A stretch of 8,199 nucleotides of DNA. Source: Planctomycetales bacterium. Its GTDB lineage: Bacteria > Planctomycetota > Phycisphaerae > SM23-33. Numbering within the stretch: the stretch's first letter is position 1; each line of letters starts with the position of its first letter. The stretch lies in the NCBI GenBank assembly GCA_030592655.1, contig JAUVIQ010000147.1, positions 1 through 8,199 of the forward strand. Direction: 5' to 3'. Shown here in pieces: positions 1 to 7,026 of the stretch. The notes under the pieces were generated by a model. That model had not been told where the DNA came from and did no database searches. It saw only the letters and a list, made by a program, of their open reading frames with translations. A program made the translations under genes and the position numbers.

Positions 1-2
1 CC

Positions 3-1010
3 TCGACAGGACCGCGATACTGCCCGTCGCTGGAACTGAAGGTGCAGCGTTTTGACCAAAAGTCCAGCCACCAGGTATTCATCGAACCGGAGGGCCGGGG
101 GACCAACTGGGTCTATCTCAACGGCGTTACCACGTCGCTGCCGGTGGATTTGCAGGATATTATCGTTCATAACATCCCCGGCCTGGAGTCAGCCAAGGTC
201 CTCCGCTGGGGTTATGCGATCGAATACGACTTCGCCGACCCGACGCAATTGAAGCCGACTTTGCAGACCAAGGCTGTGGGCGGATTGTTCCTTGCCGGCC
301 AGGTCAACGGCACAACGGGTTACGAGGAAGCAGCCGCTCAGGGTCTTGTCGCGGCCGTCAATGCCGTCGCGCTGCTTCGCGGGTCCGAGCCGCTACTACT
401 CCGGCGCGACCAGGCCTATATCGGCGTAATGATAGACGACCTCGTAACCAAAGGCGTCATCGAACCGTATCGAATGTTCACAAGCCGGGCGGAACACCGC
501 CTGACGCTGCGGGCGGATAACGCCGACCGAAGACTGACGCCCATCGGTAGAGAGATGGGTCTGGTTGATGATGAACGTTGGGAAAGATTTACTGCGAAAC
601 GACAAGTCGTTGAAGAGACGGAAACACTTTTTAAAAAGGTTCGTCTGGACGGAAAAACAATATCAGAACAACTTGCTCGCCCCGACGCGAATCTGGAACA
701 GTTGATCGTTCGGTCGGGCGAAAAGGCGGCGTCTCTTTGGCGCGTCAATCGCGGTGCAGTCGAGACCGTCGCGGTTGATTGCCGATATGCCGGTTACGTC
801 GCTCGTCAGTGGGCGGCTACGGAGCGAATGAGGCAGCTGGATTCCAGGCATATTCCCGATTCGATGGACTATTGCTCCGTTCCGCACCTCCGGGCAGAGG
901 CGATCGAACGTCTCGAAAACATACGCCCAGCCACACTTGGCCAGGCGCTGCGAATCAGCGGTATCACACCGGCGGATATTACCGTCCTTATGATCCGCTT
1001 GACATGCTGA
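3..1010 (+). CDS. mnmG: tRNA uridine-5-carboxymethylaminomethyl modification enzyme MnmG (GidA), C-terminal part
   Basis: FAD-dependent enzyme that works with MnmE to install the (carboxymethyl)aminomethyl group on wobble uridine 34 of certain tRNAs in the cytoplasm. The window begins inside the gene. The frame is open from base 3, and family residues (GPRYCPS, positions 9-29) lie upstream of the first GTG at 42, so that GTG is internal and not the start. Visible family signatures are EPEG soon after, GYAIEYDF and LKPTL in the middle, GTTGYEEAAAQG near 309-345, and EPYRMFTSRAEHRL with DNADRRLT near 460-535. The C-terminal helical domain contains RPATLGQALRISGITPADI. About 335 codons are present, roughly the C-terminal half of a protein that is usually near 620 residues. 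The protein ends at LMIRLTC, a little shorter than the E. coli and Bacillus proteins as I recall them, which carry several more residues. The TGA stop directly abuts an A-run followed by GGGGACTGGCTAC, so the tail may have been rewritten by a repeat. Identification is very secure. Confidence 0.97.
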   Translation, partial: STGPRYCPSLELKVQRFDQKSSHQVFIEPEGRGTNWVYLNGVTTSLPVDLQDIIVHNIPGLESAKVLRWGYAIEYDFADPTQLKPTLQTKAVGGLFLAGQVNGTTGYEEAAAQGLVAAVNAVALLRGSEPLLLRRDQAYIGVMIDDLVTKGVIEPYRMFTSRAEHRLTLRADNADRRLTPIGREMGLVDDERWERFTAKRQVVEETETLFKKVRLDGKTISEQLARPDANLEQLIVRSGEKAASLWRVNRGAVETVAVDCRYAGYVARQWAATERMRQLDSRHIPDSMDYCSVPHLRAEAIERLENIRPATLGQALRISGITPADITVLMIRLTC

Positions 1011-1405
1011 AAAAAGGGGACTGGCTACTTCAAGTGGATCACGGGCGCGTAAGATGTAGAATCTGCATAATATGGGCAAGATTTCGGAGGGAAATATCTT
1101 CGACGAATTTCCGATTCTGTCTGCGAAAACGGGGTGATATTTATATAAATCATGTAATTGCAAGCAGTTACACGGTCGCTTCGCGCTTGAAAATATCTGA
1201 AGGTGTTTTCCCGGTTTGGTCGATAATTCAGTTAGCAGGGAAGCATTCGAATAAAGGCGGGCCTATGGGATGGTTCGCCGGGTGCAGTGGTTTCGCCTTG
1301 GGCGTAGCTGCTGCATTGACACGCCACTCAAACGCCATGGAAGGCTGGAATGGGTGTGATTGTGCGCGTTTGGAACCTTTCGTGGCAGGACGAGTGGATT
1401 TGACA
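1011..1405. other. Intergenic stretch without a convincing gene
   Basis: These 395 bp lie between mnmG and the FlgM-type gene. The frame of the downstream gene happens to stay open through this whole stretch and back into mnmG, but the translation resembles nothing I recognise and has no family features before the FlgM part. I see no tRNA fold, no clear sigma-70 promoter, and no sigma-28 or sigma-54 promoter with good spacing. An AT-rich patch (TATTTATATAAAT) at about 1138-1150 is the most promoter-like spot but lacks a matching -35 box. The first bases after the mnmG stop, GGGGACTGGCTAC, resemble ends of dispersed repeats, but no second arm is nearby. Confidence 0.6.
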
Positions 1406-1675
1406 ATGAATATCAAAGGATCAGGAACCACCAACGCAGGTAATATTCGCAGACCCGCTCGCAAGGCATCGGCCTCGCCGCCGGCCCGTCCTTCACGTCG
1501 GTCATCACAGGTAACACCGACCGAACTGTCCAGGTGGATCAAAAAGGCCAAAAATCTTCCCGAAGTCCGGCAGGACCTCGTCGAGCAAATCAAACGCGAA
1601 ATCGCCGACGGAACCTACGAAACGCCCGAAAAAATCCAAATCGCAGTCGAGCGAATGCTCGAAGAGTTTGGATGA
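1406..1675 (+). CDS. flgM: FlgM-family anti-sigma-28 factor (small protein, 89 aa)
   Basis: Probable anti-sigma factor that would hold the flagellar sigma factor FliA (sigma-28) inactive until the hook-basal body is finished. FlgM proteins are about 90-100 residues, with a disordered N-terminus and a C-terminal sigma-binding helical part. Here residues 1-38 are rich in Ser, Pro, Arg and Ala and look disordered. Residues 52-87 (PEVRQDLVEQIKREIADGTY, then ETPEKIQIAVERMLEE) fit the family pattern of a charged helix, the phrase I..GTY, then an E.IA..ML helix. The ATG at 1406 gives a family-like start (MNIKGSG). A TTG at 1400 is possible and would sit 9 nt behind the AGGA at 1387-1390, whereas the ATG has that AGGA 15 nt away. 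The frame stays open far upstream, but that part is not family-like. No other flagellar gene is in the window, so the gene is isolated from its regulon. A 29-bp inverted repeat starts 3 bp after the stop. The family call is good; the sigma partner is inferred. Confidence 0.8.
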   Translation: MNIKGSGTTNAGNIRRPARKASASPPARPSRRSSQVTPTELSRWIKKAKNLPEVRQDLVEQIKREIADGTYETPEKIQIAVERMLEEFG

Positions 1676-1678
1676 AAT

Positions 1679-1768
1679 TTAATTGGGGGACACCATACTA
1701 TTTTTTGTCTGAAAAACCAAAGAGAATAATACAGAGAAGCAAAAAATAGTATGGTGTCCCCCAATTAA
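1679..1768. repeat. Perfect 29-bp inverted repeat element, MITE- or REP-like
   Basis: The arms at 1679-1707 and 1740-1768 are exact reverse complements over 29 bases around a 32-base A-rich centre. The outer part of each arm reads TTAATTGGGGGACACCATAC. The element starts 3 bp after the flgM-type stop codon, so as RNA it would form a very long hairpin that could end or protect that transcript. It encodes nothing plausible. Perfect arms around a short non-coding core suggest a recently mobilised non-autonomous element. The motif GGGGGACACCATACT resembles ends I associate with IS200-like Y1 transposases, which is recollection and not shown here. No target-site duplication is evident. Confidence 0.85.
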
Positions 1769-1861
1769 CCCTCAAAAAAAATATCCAGTGTCGGGAAAAC
1801 CTGGGCTGATTTCCTTCGTCTAACATATTGACGCTGTAGTACAATGACTTTATCGCTTGTT

Positions 1862-1870
1862 GGAAGGAGA
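1862..1870 (+). promoter_or_regulatory. Ribosome binding site that fixes the start of the HEAT-like secreted protein
   Basis: GGAAGGAGA lies 6 nt before the ATG at 1877. It marks that ATG as the start and excludes the in-frame ATG at 1844, which has no comparable site. The protein from 1877 begins directly with a signal peptide, which agrees. Confidence 0.85.
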
Positions 1871-1876
1871 AAGATC

Positions 1877-4315
1877 ATGGTAGCCAGGTTCAGCCTTTTG
1901 ACTCGTTCGTTGCTGCTGGTGAATTTGTTTTGCTGGCTGTCCATCCCGCCGTCGGTTGTCCACGCGGCAATACAGATGGACCCGAAGCCGCCGATGCGAT
2001 GGTCCGAACTTATCGGCTGTGAACTGGTCGTTGTGGCCAAGTATGAGAAGCACGAAGCGAAGACGCTGTCCCTGCGTGTCGTCAGGGTTCTCAAAGGCAA
2101 GGACGTAAAGCCGGGCGGCATCGTCAAGACTACACTTGAGCACTGGTACTCAATCGAGACCGGCCCGACGGGGACTGGATCGCTTCGGCTGAAGGTGAAG
2201 GCAAAATCCGACGGCATCCCGAAACTCTGTTACAAGACGCAGATTTACAACCCCGGCCCTCCCGTTCCGGTGCGGGTCCTTTCCGACGTTCGCCAGCCGG
2301 CAGTGTATTTCTTCCCGAAGGCCAAAGCCCCTGCGCTCCAGCGTCGCGGACAGGTCCAGTTCGCCCTCTTCGCCGACGGTTGGGCCCAAGCCGTTAGCGG
2401 CAAAGAGATGGACCTGTCGTTTCGACTCATGCAGCGGACGAATCCGCCACTTGCGCGAAAGGCCCTGGAAGAACTCTACCGCAGCCGGGATCCGAAAGCC
2501 ATCGCCTCCCTCATCGACTGGACGATAAAACAACCTGTGAAAATGTCTCTGCTTCACGCCGTATATTTTATCAACAGTGCCGACAGGATTCTGATTGCAA
2601 TCGGCGACCGCGACGGCGACGTGTACAATCCGCTTATGAAGTGGCTGACCGAGGGCGGCAAACCCGGCGGCGAGTATGCCAACCACCGCGTGGGAAAAGT
2701 CCTTGCGCGAATTGATTCCGGTCGGGCCTTTGCTGATTTCTCAAAGATGATTAAGGAAGGCGACGCGGGGCATAAGAAGATCGCCACGATATCTCTCGCC
2801 TACGTGCAGAGCGAAAAGGCCGTTGACCTGTGCATTAATCTACTTGAGAACGAGAATCTCGCCACGGATGCCATCTGGGCCTTGAGCCAGGGACTTTTGT
2901 TGCCACAGCATCGGCCAAGGCTTCTAAAAGCATTTAAGTCGGCGAAAATCACAGACCATAACAAGCAACAACTTCGAAATTCCTTCAGGCACCTGTTGGC
3001 CCAGCCGCCAAATATCGACCTGACCAAAGCAGAAAAGATTCTCCTGGACCCCAAGGCGAAGGTCTATCATGGCTGGGCGGAGGGGAAAGCGTATGAACTG
3101 TTCAGAGACATTCGTCGCGCAGCCGATCCGAAATTCGTGCCGCTGCTCGTGCGTATCCTGCGAGAAGTTCCCAATGCAATAAAACAGAATTTCTACACAT
3201 ATCGGGAAACGTTTAGCACGTACGCAAGTCTGTTTCCCAATGCGATGAGGAAGGAGTTGACCCGCTGCGGGTTCAAGAGAGAAATCGGTAACATTACGCC
3301 CGGCAGCCCTTCTTACGCCGTCAGCACGCTTCTCTGGCCCGTTTTCGGGGTTCCAGGCAATGTGAATCAACTGGAGCAACTGGTCGCAGCCCGTGGTCCT
3401 GAATGGATCAAGAAACACCCTCTGTCCAAAAAAATGCTGGCGGAACTGAAGCGGTTCGTGGAGCACTATGTTGCGGACACCATCGGGCCGCGATATCGCT
3501 ACCTGCACTGGCTCTTTCTGGCTGATCCCGACTCGGCCAATGATCTGCTCACAAAAGCGATCGAGCGCCGGAAACAATACCGCTCAGCCAATATCCGCGC
3601 AGGGGTCATCGCGATGGCAATCCGACACGGCCACAAAGGTCTCGTGTCCGAACTGATCCAAACCGTCAACGAGGCAGCAAGGGAGGCAAGGAAGCGGGGT
3701 GGTAGTCCTTCTTACTGCTACAAGTTCCTGCTTCTTAGCGGTGACGAGAGGGCTTACCAGATTTATCTCAAGACGCTCGATGCCACCAGGCGATTCCGAC
3801 AGTGGAAATTTGACAACCGATATCGCTTGGATTACGAGTACCAGGGAATGCTGGCTGGACTTCGCAGGGAACATCCAAAGGAGTATTTCAAGCGGATACT
3901 GATCCTGCTGGAATCGGACTCCTATGCCGAGCGGCAGTTTGCACAGGGTGAACTGAGCGGACTTGATATGGAATTTGGTTACCGGGCAAAGGAGATGAAA
4001 CCGCAACGGGATAAAACGCTCCAAAACCTTCGGCCTATCCTGGTCAAGGTTGCTGCGATGTCAGCCGTACAGCGGCGGCAGTATGTGCTTGGCCGGTACG
4101 GAATTCATCTGAAAGGCAAGCCGAACAAGTCGTGGCTGCCAGCCTTGGTTCGGGCGGCGGGCCATTACGACTCAGCCGTTTCGCGCACAGCCCTCAACCT
4201 CATCGACGACGTTACGGGCCAAACCGGCGCATTGGCGATCTTTTCGTATCAGTACTACCGGCGAGAACGAATCGCCCGCGCATGGCTTGCGGATCGCGGT
4301 TTCAAAGTCGAATAG
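1877..4315 (+). CDS. Secreted HEAT-like repeat protein of unknown function (812 aa)
   Basis: Not a gene I can name. Starting at the ATG with the strong ribosome binding site, residues 1-30 form a Sec signal peptide: Arg at 4 and 10, a hydrophobic core (SLLLVNLFCWL, 11-21), and a likely signal peptidase I cut after Val-His-Ala (28-30). There is no lipobox and no later membrane segment, so a periplasmic or exported location is inferred. Residues about 40-180 look beta-rich, with the pattern ELVVVAKYE, SLRVVRVLKGKDVKPGG and then AVYFFPK. This resembles small beta-barrel N-terminal domains seen in planctomycete exported proteins. From about residue 190 to the end the protein is alpha-helical with degenerate HEAT-like units, for example KALEELYRSRDPKAIASLID near 195, EKAVDLCINLLENENLATDA near 313, and a final unit ending in a DDVTGQTG...ARAWLADRGF tail. 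No catalytic motif is visible, so a binding or scaffold role is the cautious reading. It is monocistronic and converges on the dehydrogenase gene 138 bp away. Confidence 0.85.
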   Translation: MVARFSLLTRSLLLVNLFCWLSIPPSVVHAAIQMDPKPPMRWSELIGCELVVVAKYEKHEAKTLSLRVVRVLKGKDVKPGGIVKTTLEHWYSIETGPTGTGSLRLKVKAKSDGIPKLCYKTQIYNPGPPVPVRVLSDVRQPAVYFFPKAKAPALQRRGQVQFALFADGWAQAVSGKEMDLSFRLMQRTNPPLARKALEELYRSRDPKAIASLIDWTIKQPVKMSLLHAVYFINSADRILIAIGDRDGDVYNPLMKWLTEGGKPGGEYANHRVGKVLARIDSGRAFADFSKMIKEGDAGHKKIATISLAYVQSEKAVDLCINLLENENLATDAIWALSQGLLLPQHRPRLLKAFKSAKITDHNKQQLRNSFRHLLAQPPNIDLTKAEKILLDPKAKVYHGWAEGKAYELFRDIRRAADPKFVPLLVRILREVPNAIKQNFYTYRETFSTYASLFPNAMRKELTRCGFKREIGNITPGSPSYAVSTLLWPVFGVPGNVNQLEQLVAARGPEWIKKHPLSKKMLAELKRFVEHYVADTIGPRYRYLHWLFLADPDSANDLLTKAIERRKQYRSANIRAGVIAMAIRHGHKGLVSELIQTVNEAAREARKRGGSPSYCYKFLLLSGDERAYQIYLKTLDATRRFRQWKFDNRYRLDYEYQGMLAGLRREHPKEYFKRILILLESDSYAERQFAQGELSGLDMEFGYRAKEMKPQRDKTLQNLRPILVKVAAMSAVQRRQYVLGRYGIHLKGKPNKSWLPALVRAAGHYDSAVSRTALNLIDDVTGQTGALAIFSYQYYRRERIARAWLADRGFKVE

Positions 4316-4318
4316 ACA

Positions 4319-4404
4319 GTAGGGTGTGCAGGTTCTTTTCCCTGCACACGGAATTTCCCATTCACCAATCGCGTGTGCAGGGAACAGAACCTCACGCACC
4401 CTAC
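4319..4404. repeat. Inverted pair of GTAG-footed hairpins (BIME-like) between convergent genes
   Basis: The left arm 4319-4350 and right arm 4372-4404 are reverse complements with three mismatches and one extra base. Both read GTAGGGTG, then AGGTTCT, then TTCCCTGCACACG on their own strand. The left arm also folds alone: GTGTGCAGG (4324-4332) pairs with CCTGCACAC (4341-4349). Each arm carries GTAG at its outer 5' foot, the tetranucleotide known from REP sequences recognised by RAYT transposases. The pair starts 3 bp after the stop of the HEAT-like gene and could act as a two-way transcript end, although no U-run follows. Confidence 0.8.
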
Positions 4405-4426
4405 CTGTGCCCGGTAAGCATTCCGC

Positions 4427-4447
4427 GGGCCGGTTGGCCCACCCTAC
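4427..4447 (-). repeat. Third GTAG-footed hairpin
   Basis: On the minus strand this reads GTAGGGT, then a GGGCC / GGCCC stem of 5 bp around a four-base loop. It shares the GTAGGGTG start with the two arms upstream but has a different stem. It lies 6 bp beyond the dehydrogenase stop codon, on the transcript side of that gene. Confidence 0.6.
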
Positions 4448-4453
4448 GACTGT

Positions 4454-5770
4454 TTACGCCTTTACGATTTTCTTCCGGCCTCGACGGACGCTTTTTGTGG
4501 CATTGCGGGTGTCGATTACCATTTGGGCGTTATCGACGATGAACTGGTAATCGTAACTGCTATGGTCCGTAGAGATGAGCACGGCGTCGTAGCGCTTCAG
4601 CATTGAGGCCGAGATTTTTTTGGATGTCATCTTCAGGTCATACTCGCGCATCTTGTGCGTTCGCGGCACGTGCGGATCGTTGTAATCGACCTTAGCGCCG
4701 CGATATTGCAGCAGTTTAATCAACTCCAGCGACGGGCTTTCGCGTACGTCGTCAACGTCTTTTTTATAGGCCAGGCCCAGAATGAGAATCTTCGCTCCCT
4801 TCAGCGCCTTTTCCTGCCAGTTCAGCGCGTACATTAGTTTGTTGATGACGTATTCCGGCATGGAGACGTTGACCTCGCCTGCCAGTTCGATAAATCGCGT
4901 CGCCATACCGTACTGGCGCGCTTTCCATGACAGGTAAAACGGGTCGATCGGGATGCAGTGTCCGCCCAGACCCGGACCCGGATAAAAAGCGGTGAAGCCG
5001 AACGGCTTGGTCGATGCAGCCCGGACGACTTCCCATACGTCGATGCCCATTCGGTCGAAGAGCATCTTCAGTTCGTTGACCAGGGCGATATTGACGCATC
5101 GATAGGTGTTTTCGAGTATTTTTGAGGCCTCTGCCGCTTCGCAACTGGAGACGGGAACGACGGTATCGATCGCCCACTCGTAACACGCTACTGCCGCTGC
5201 CAGTGAATCCCTGTCATATCCGCCGACGACCTTGGGGATCGTTTTTGTGGAGTAATCCTCCCGCCCCGGGTCTTCGCGTTCGGGCGAGAATGCAAGGAAG
5301 AAATCCTTACCGACCTTAAGCCCTGATTTTTCCAGAATGGGCAGCATTATTTCTTTTGTCGTTCCGGGGTAGGTAGTCGATTCGAGCACGATGAGTTGGT
5401 CTTTTCGGAGGTTTTCGGAGATGGCTTCGGCGGTGGCGCGGACATAGGTCATATCGGGCTCGCGCATCTTCGTCAGCGGTGTGGGGACGCATATAAGGAT
5501 GCAGTCGGGCTCGCCGAGCCGCTTGAAATCCAGCGTGGCGCTGAAGCGCCTCGAGCGGACCATATCGGCGACGACGGTCGAACTGATATGCTCGATATAA
5601 CTGCGCCCCGCGCGCAGGCTTTTGATTTTAGCGTCGTCAACGTCGAATCCGATGACCTTCGCCCCGGCCCGCGTGAACTCCCGAACAAGTGGAAGCCCCA
5701 CATATCCAAGCCCCACAACACCGATAACCGCCTTTCCCGAACGAATCTTCTCAATTAGTTTTTGCGACAT
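4454..5770 (-). CDS. wbpA: UDP-N-acetyl-D-glucosamine 6-dehydrogenase (WbpA-type nucleotide sugar dehydrogenase)
   Basis: Cytoplasmic NAD-dependent enzyme that oxidises C6 of a UDP-hexosamine in two steps to the uronic acid, a precursor of O-antigen, capsule or exopolysaccharide. Its 438 residues match the usual family length of about 430-440. In order: a Rossmann NAD-binding motif GLGYVGLP (20-27), CVPTPL (94-99), ESTTYPGTT (130-138), FSPEREDPG (161-169), the central helix with Lys217 and Asn221, and GPGLGGHCIPIDPFYLSWKA with the catalytic Cys272 (265-284). The C-terminal UDP-binding domain contains LGLAYKKDVDDVRESP (331-346). All expected residues are present. The wording around the active site follows P. 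aeruginosa WbpA closely as I remember it; a sibling substrate such as UDP-ManNAc or UDP-Glc cannot be fully excluded. The ATG is supported by AAGGAG about 9 nt upstream on the minus strand (near 5780-5786). It lies 137 bp downstream of the zinc-ribbon gene on the same strand. No other sugar gene is in the window. Confidence 0.93.
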   Translation of the reverse strand: MSQKLIEKIRSGKAVIGVVGLGYVGLPLVREFTRAGAKVIGFDVDDAKIKSLRAGRSYIEHISSTVVADMVRSRRFSATLDFKRLGEPDCILICVPTPLTKMREPDMTYVRATAEAISENLRKDQLIVLESTTYPGTTKEIMLPILEKSGLKVGKDFFLAFSPEREDPGREDYSTKTIPKVVGGYDRDSLAAAVACYEWAIDTVVPVSSCEAAEASKILENTYRCVNIALVNELKMLFDRMGIDVWEVVRAASTKPFGFTAFYPGPGLGGHCIPIDPFYLSWKARQYGMATRFIELAGEVNVSMPEYVINKLMYALNWQEKALKGAKILILGLAYKKDVDDVRESPSLELIKLLQYRGAKVDYNDPHVPRTHKMREYDLKMTSKKISASMLKRYDAVLISTDHSSYDYQFIVDNAQMVIDTRNATKSVRRGRKKIVKA

Positions 5771-5907
5771 TTTTAGAGGCTCCTTTTGGGCTTTTGTATG
5801 TCGTTAGATACAACGATATCTTACTTGCTCTATGGAATTATTCATCGACCGTTCAGGCTGGGGAATTTATACTGATGCGCGGCGCCGGTGTGGTATGAAT
5901 AACCTTC

Positions 5908-7026
5908 TCATCGCCAGGTGGCTTTGAATTGTGCTTCCGAAACGGCTTTTCGTAATCTGACTTCTCCCTCGCGGTCGAGTGTGATGGGTCGTGTCTTGAA
6001 TCCTTCTGCCAATATTGTCGCGGTTTCCTTTCCTTTGGAAGATCGCATCTGGAACGTTACCGAGGTGCCCACCGAGAGTTCCTGGTGTACGGGTGGTCGG
6101 CGATATATCAATCGGCGGGTGGAGATAACCAACCCGGCCATACCGTCTTCAGTTCTCATACGGTTACGGTCCGGGACGTAGGCGACGAATTGTTCTTTTC
6201 CTGACGGCCTGAACCATTGTTCCAGGCGGTGTCGAACGACCGTAGGAAGCGCGTCCCAACGGTCTTCTTTGGCTCGTTTGGCGAACTCGACGAACCGGAC
6301 GAAATCGTGGTGATGTGTCCCGGCGACAGCGGCGAGAAAACTGGCGGCTATCTGAAGGTTGCGTATGTAGAGTCGGCAATGTCCGTGTCCGCTTTCCTGA
6401 TCGACCTGTATCTGTCCGGAAATCGCCCCGGTACCGCTGCACAGATCGCAGACCCAGTATGGCATCGGAAGATTCGCCGGAGCCGGTACACTGGGCACTT
6501 CGGGAAGACGACTGAGCATCTCTTCGCCGATTACTTCGCCGAGTTGTTCCTGCGGGATGGTCAATTTCCCGGCTTGGTGTTCGGCTTCGAGCGAGATGCT
6601 GTCTCGCAGCTGCGGTGCGAAGATTATCAGGTGGGCCGACAGGTGCGCTCGTCCGAGGCAGTGGATGCAGACGCGGGGGATAGCGCAGCGGAACCTGGTC
6701 TGGCTGAGGTATTCAGCGGGGAATTCGAACATCGCTCCTTGGCGTTCCAGTGAAACCAGCCTCATACGACCCTTCGCGGTTCCGGAGGTACGACTTGAAC
6801 TGCTACGGGCTTCTTCGGACAACGGCGTGAGCGTGCTGGCACGTTCGTCCAGGCCTTCATTGGGATTGTGCAACCATCCGAAAATCGTGTCTTCGGGGAT
6901 GGGGGCGTCCATTGGAAGACTGAATGTTTTCCGGCAGAGTCCGCAACGGACAGCGCGATCGCCGATATCGCACGGTAACGACAGTACGCCTCCGCAACTC
7001 GGACATTTCACACGTCTGGCCAACAT
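5908..7026 (-). CDS. Unrecognised protein with zinc ribbon, split second CxxC pair and possible PH-like C-terminus (372 aa)
   Basis: I do not recognise this gene. Residues 6-37 form a zinc ribbon with CPSC (8-11) and CGLC (28-31), similar to the short MJ0042-type ribbons at the start of many planctomycete proteins. A Ser/Thr-rich linker (64-84) follows. A second metal site is likely from CIHC (120-123) and CDLC (193-196), separated by about 70 residues. Residues about 285-365 read KEQFVAYVPD, GLVISTRRLIYRR, alternating hydrophobic strands, and a final helix. The T/S-x-R-R-L-I-Y phrase plus terminal helix resembles bacterial PH-like domains, so membrane or protein binding is a guess. There is no signal peptide and no membrane segment, so it is probably cytoplasmic. 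The ATG at 7026 is preceded on the minus strand by GGGAG about 7 nt away (7034-7038). The dehydrogenase gene follows after 137 bp, so co-transcription is possible but not shown. The coding status looks secure. Confidence 0.8.
   Translation of the reverse strand: MLARRVKCPSCGGVLSLPCDIGDRAVRCGLCRKTFSLPMDAPIPEDTIFGWLHNPNEGLDERASTLTPLSEEARSSSSRTSGTAKGRMRLVSLERQGAMFEFPAEYLSQTRFRCAIPRVCIHCLGRAHLSAHLIIFAPQLRDSISLEAEHQAGKLTIPQEQLGEVIGEEMLSRLPEVPSVPAPANLPMPYWVCDLCSGTGAISGQIQVDQESGHGHCRLYIRNLQIAASFLAAVAGTHHHDFVRFVEFAKRAKEDRWDALPTVVRHRLEQWFRPSGKEQFVAYVPDRNRMRTEDGMAGLVISTRRLIYRRPPVHQELSVGTSVTFQMRSSKGKETATILAEGFKTRPITLDREGEVRLRKAVSEAQFKATWR

Noticed and set aside
779..1405. Long N-terminal extension of the FlgM-type protein
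   Set aside because: The open frame overlaps mnmG in another frame and its translation is not FlgM-like. The family length fits a start near 1406.
1228..1593. 121-codon minus-strand frame opposite the FlgM-type gene
   Set aside because: It is a shadow frame: it overlaps a recognisable family protein, has no ribosome binding site, and its composition is not protein-like.
1828..1856. Sigma-70 promoter TTGACG with TATCGC after 17 bp
   Set aside because: The -10 box is poor and the transcript would start inside the ribosome binding site. TACAAT at 1840-1845 is a better -10 but has no -35 at the right distance.
1844..1876. Upstream ATG at 1844 as the start of the HEAT-like protein
   Set aside because: It lacks a ribosome binding site, and it would put 11 extra residues before a signal peptide that starts cleanly at 1877.
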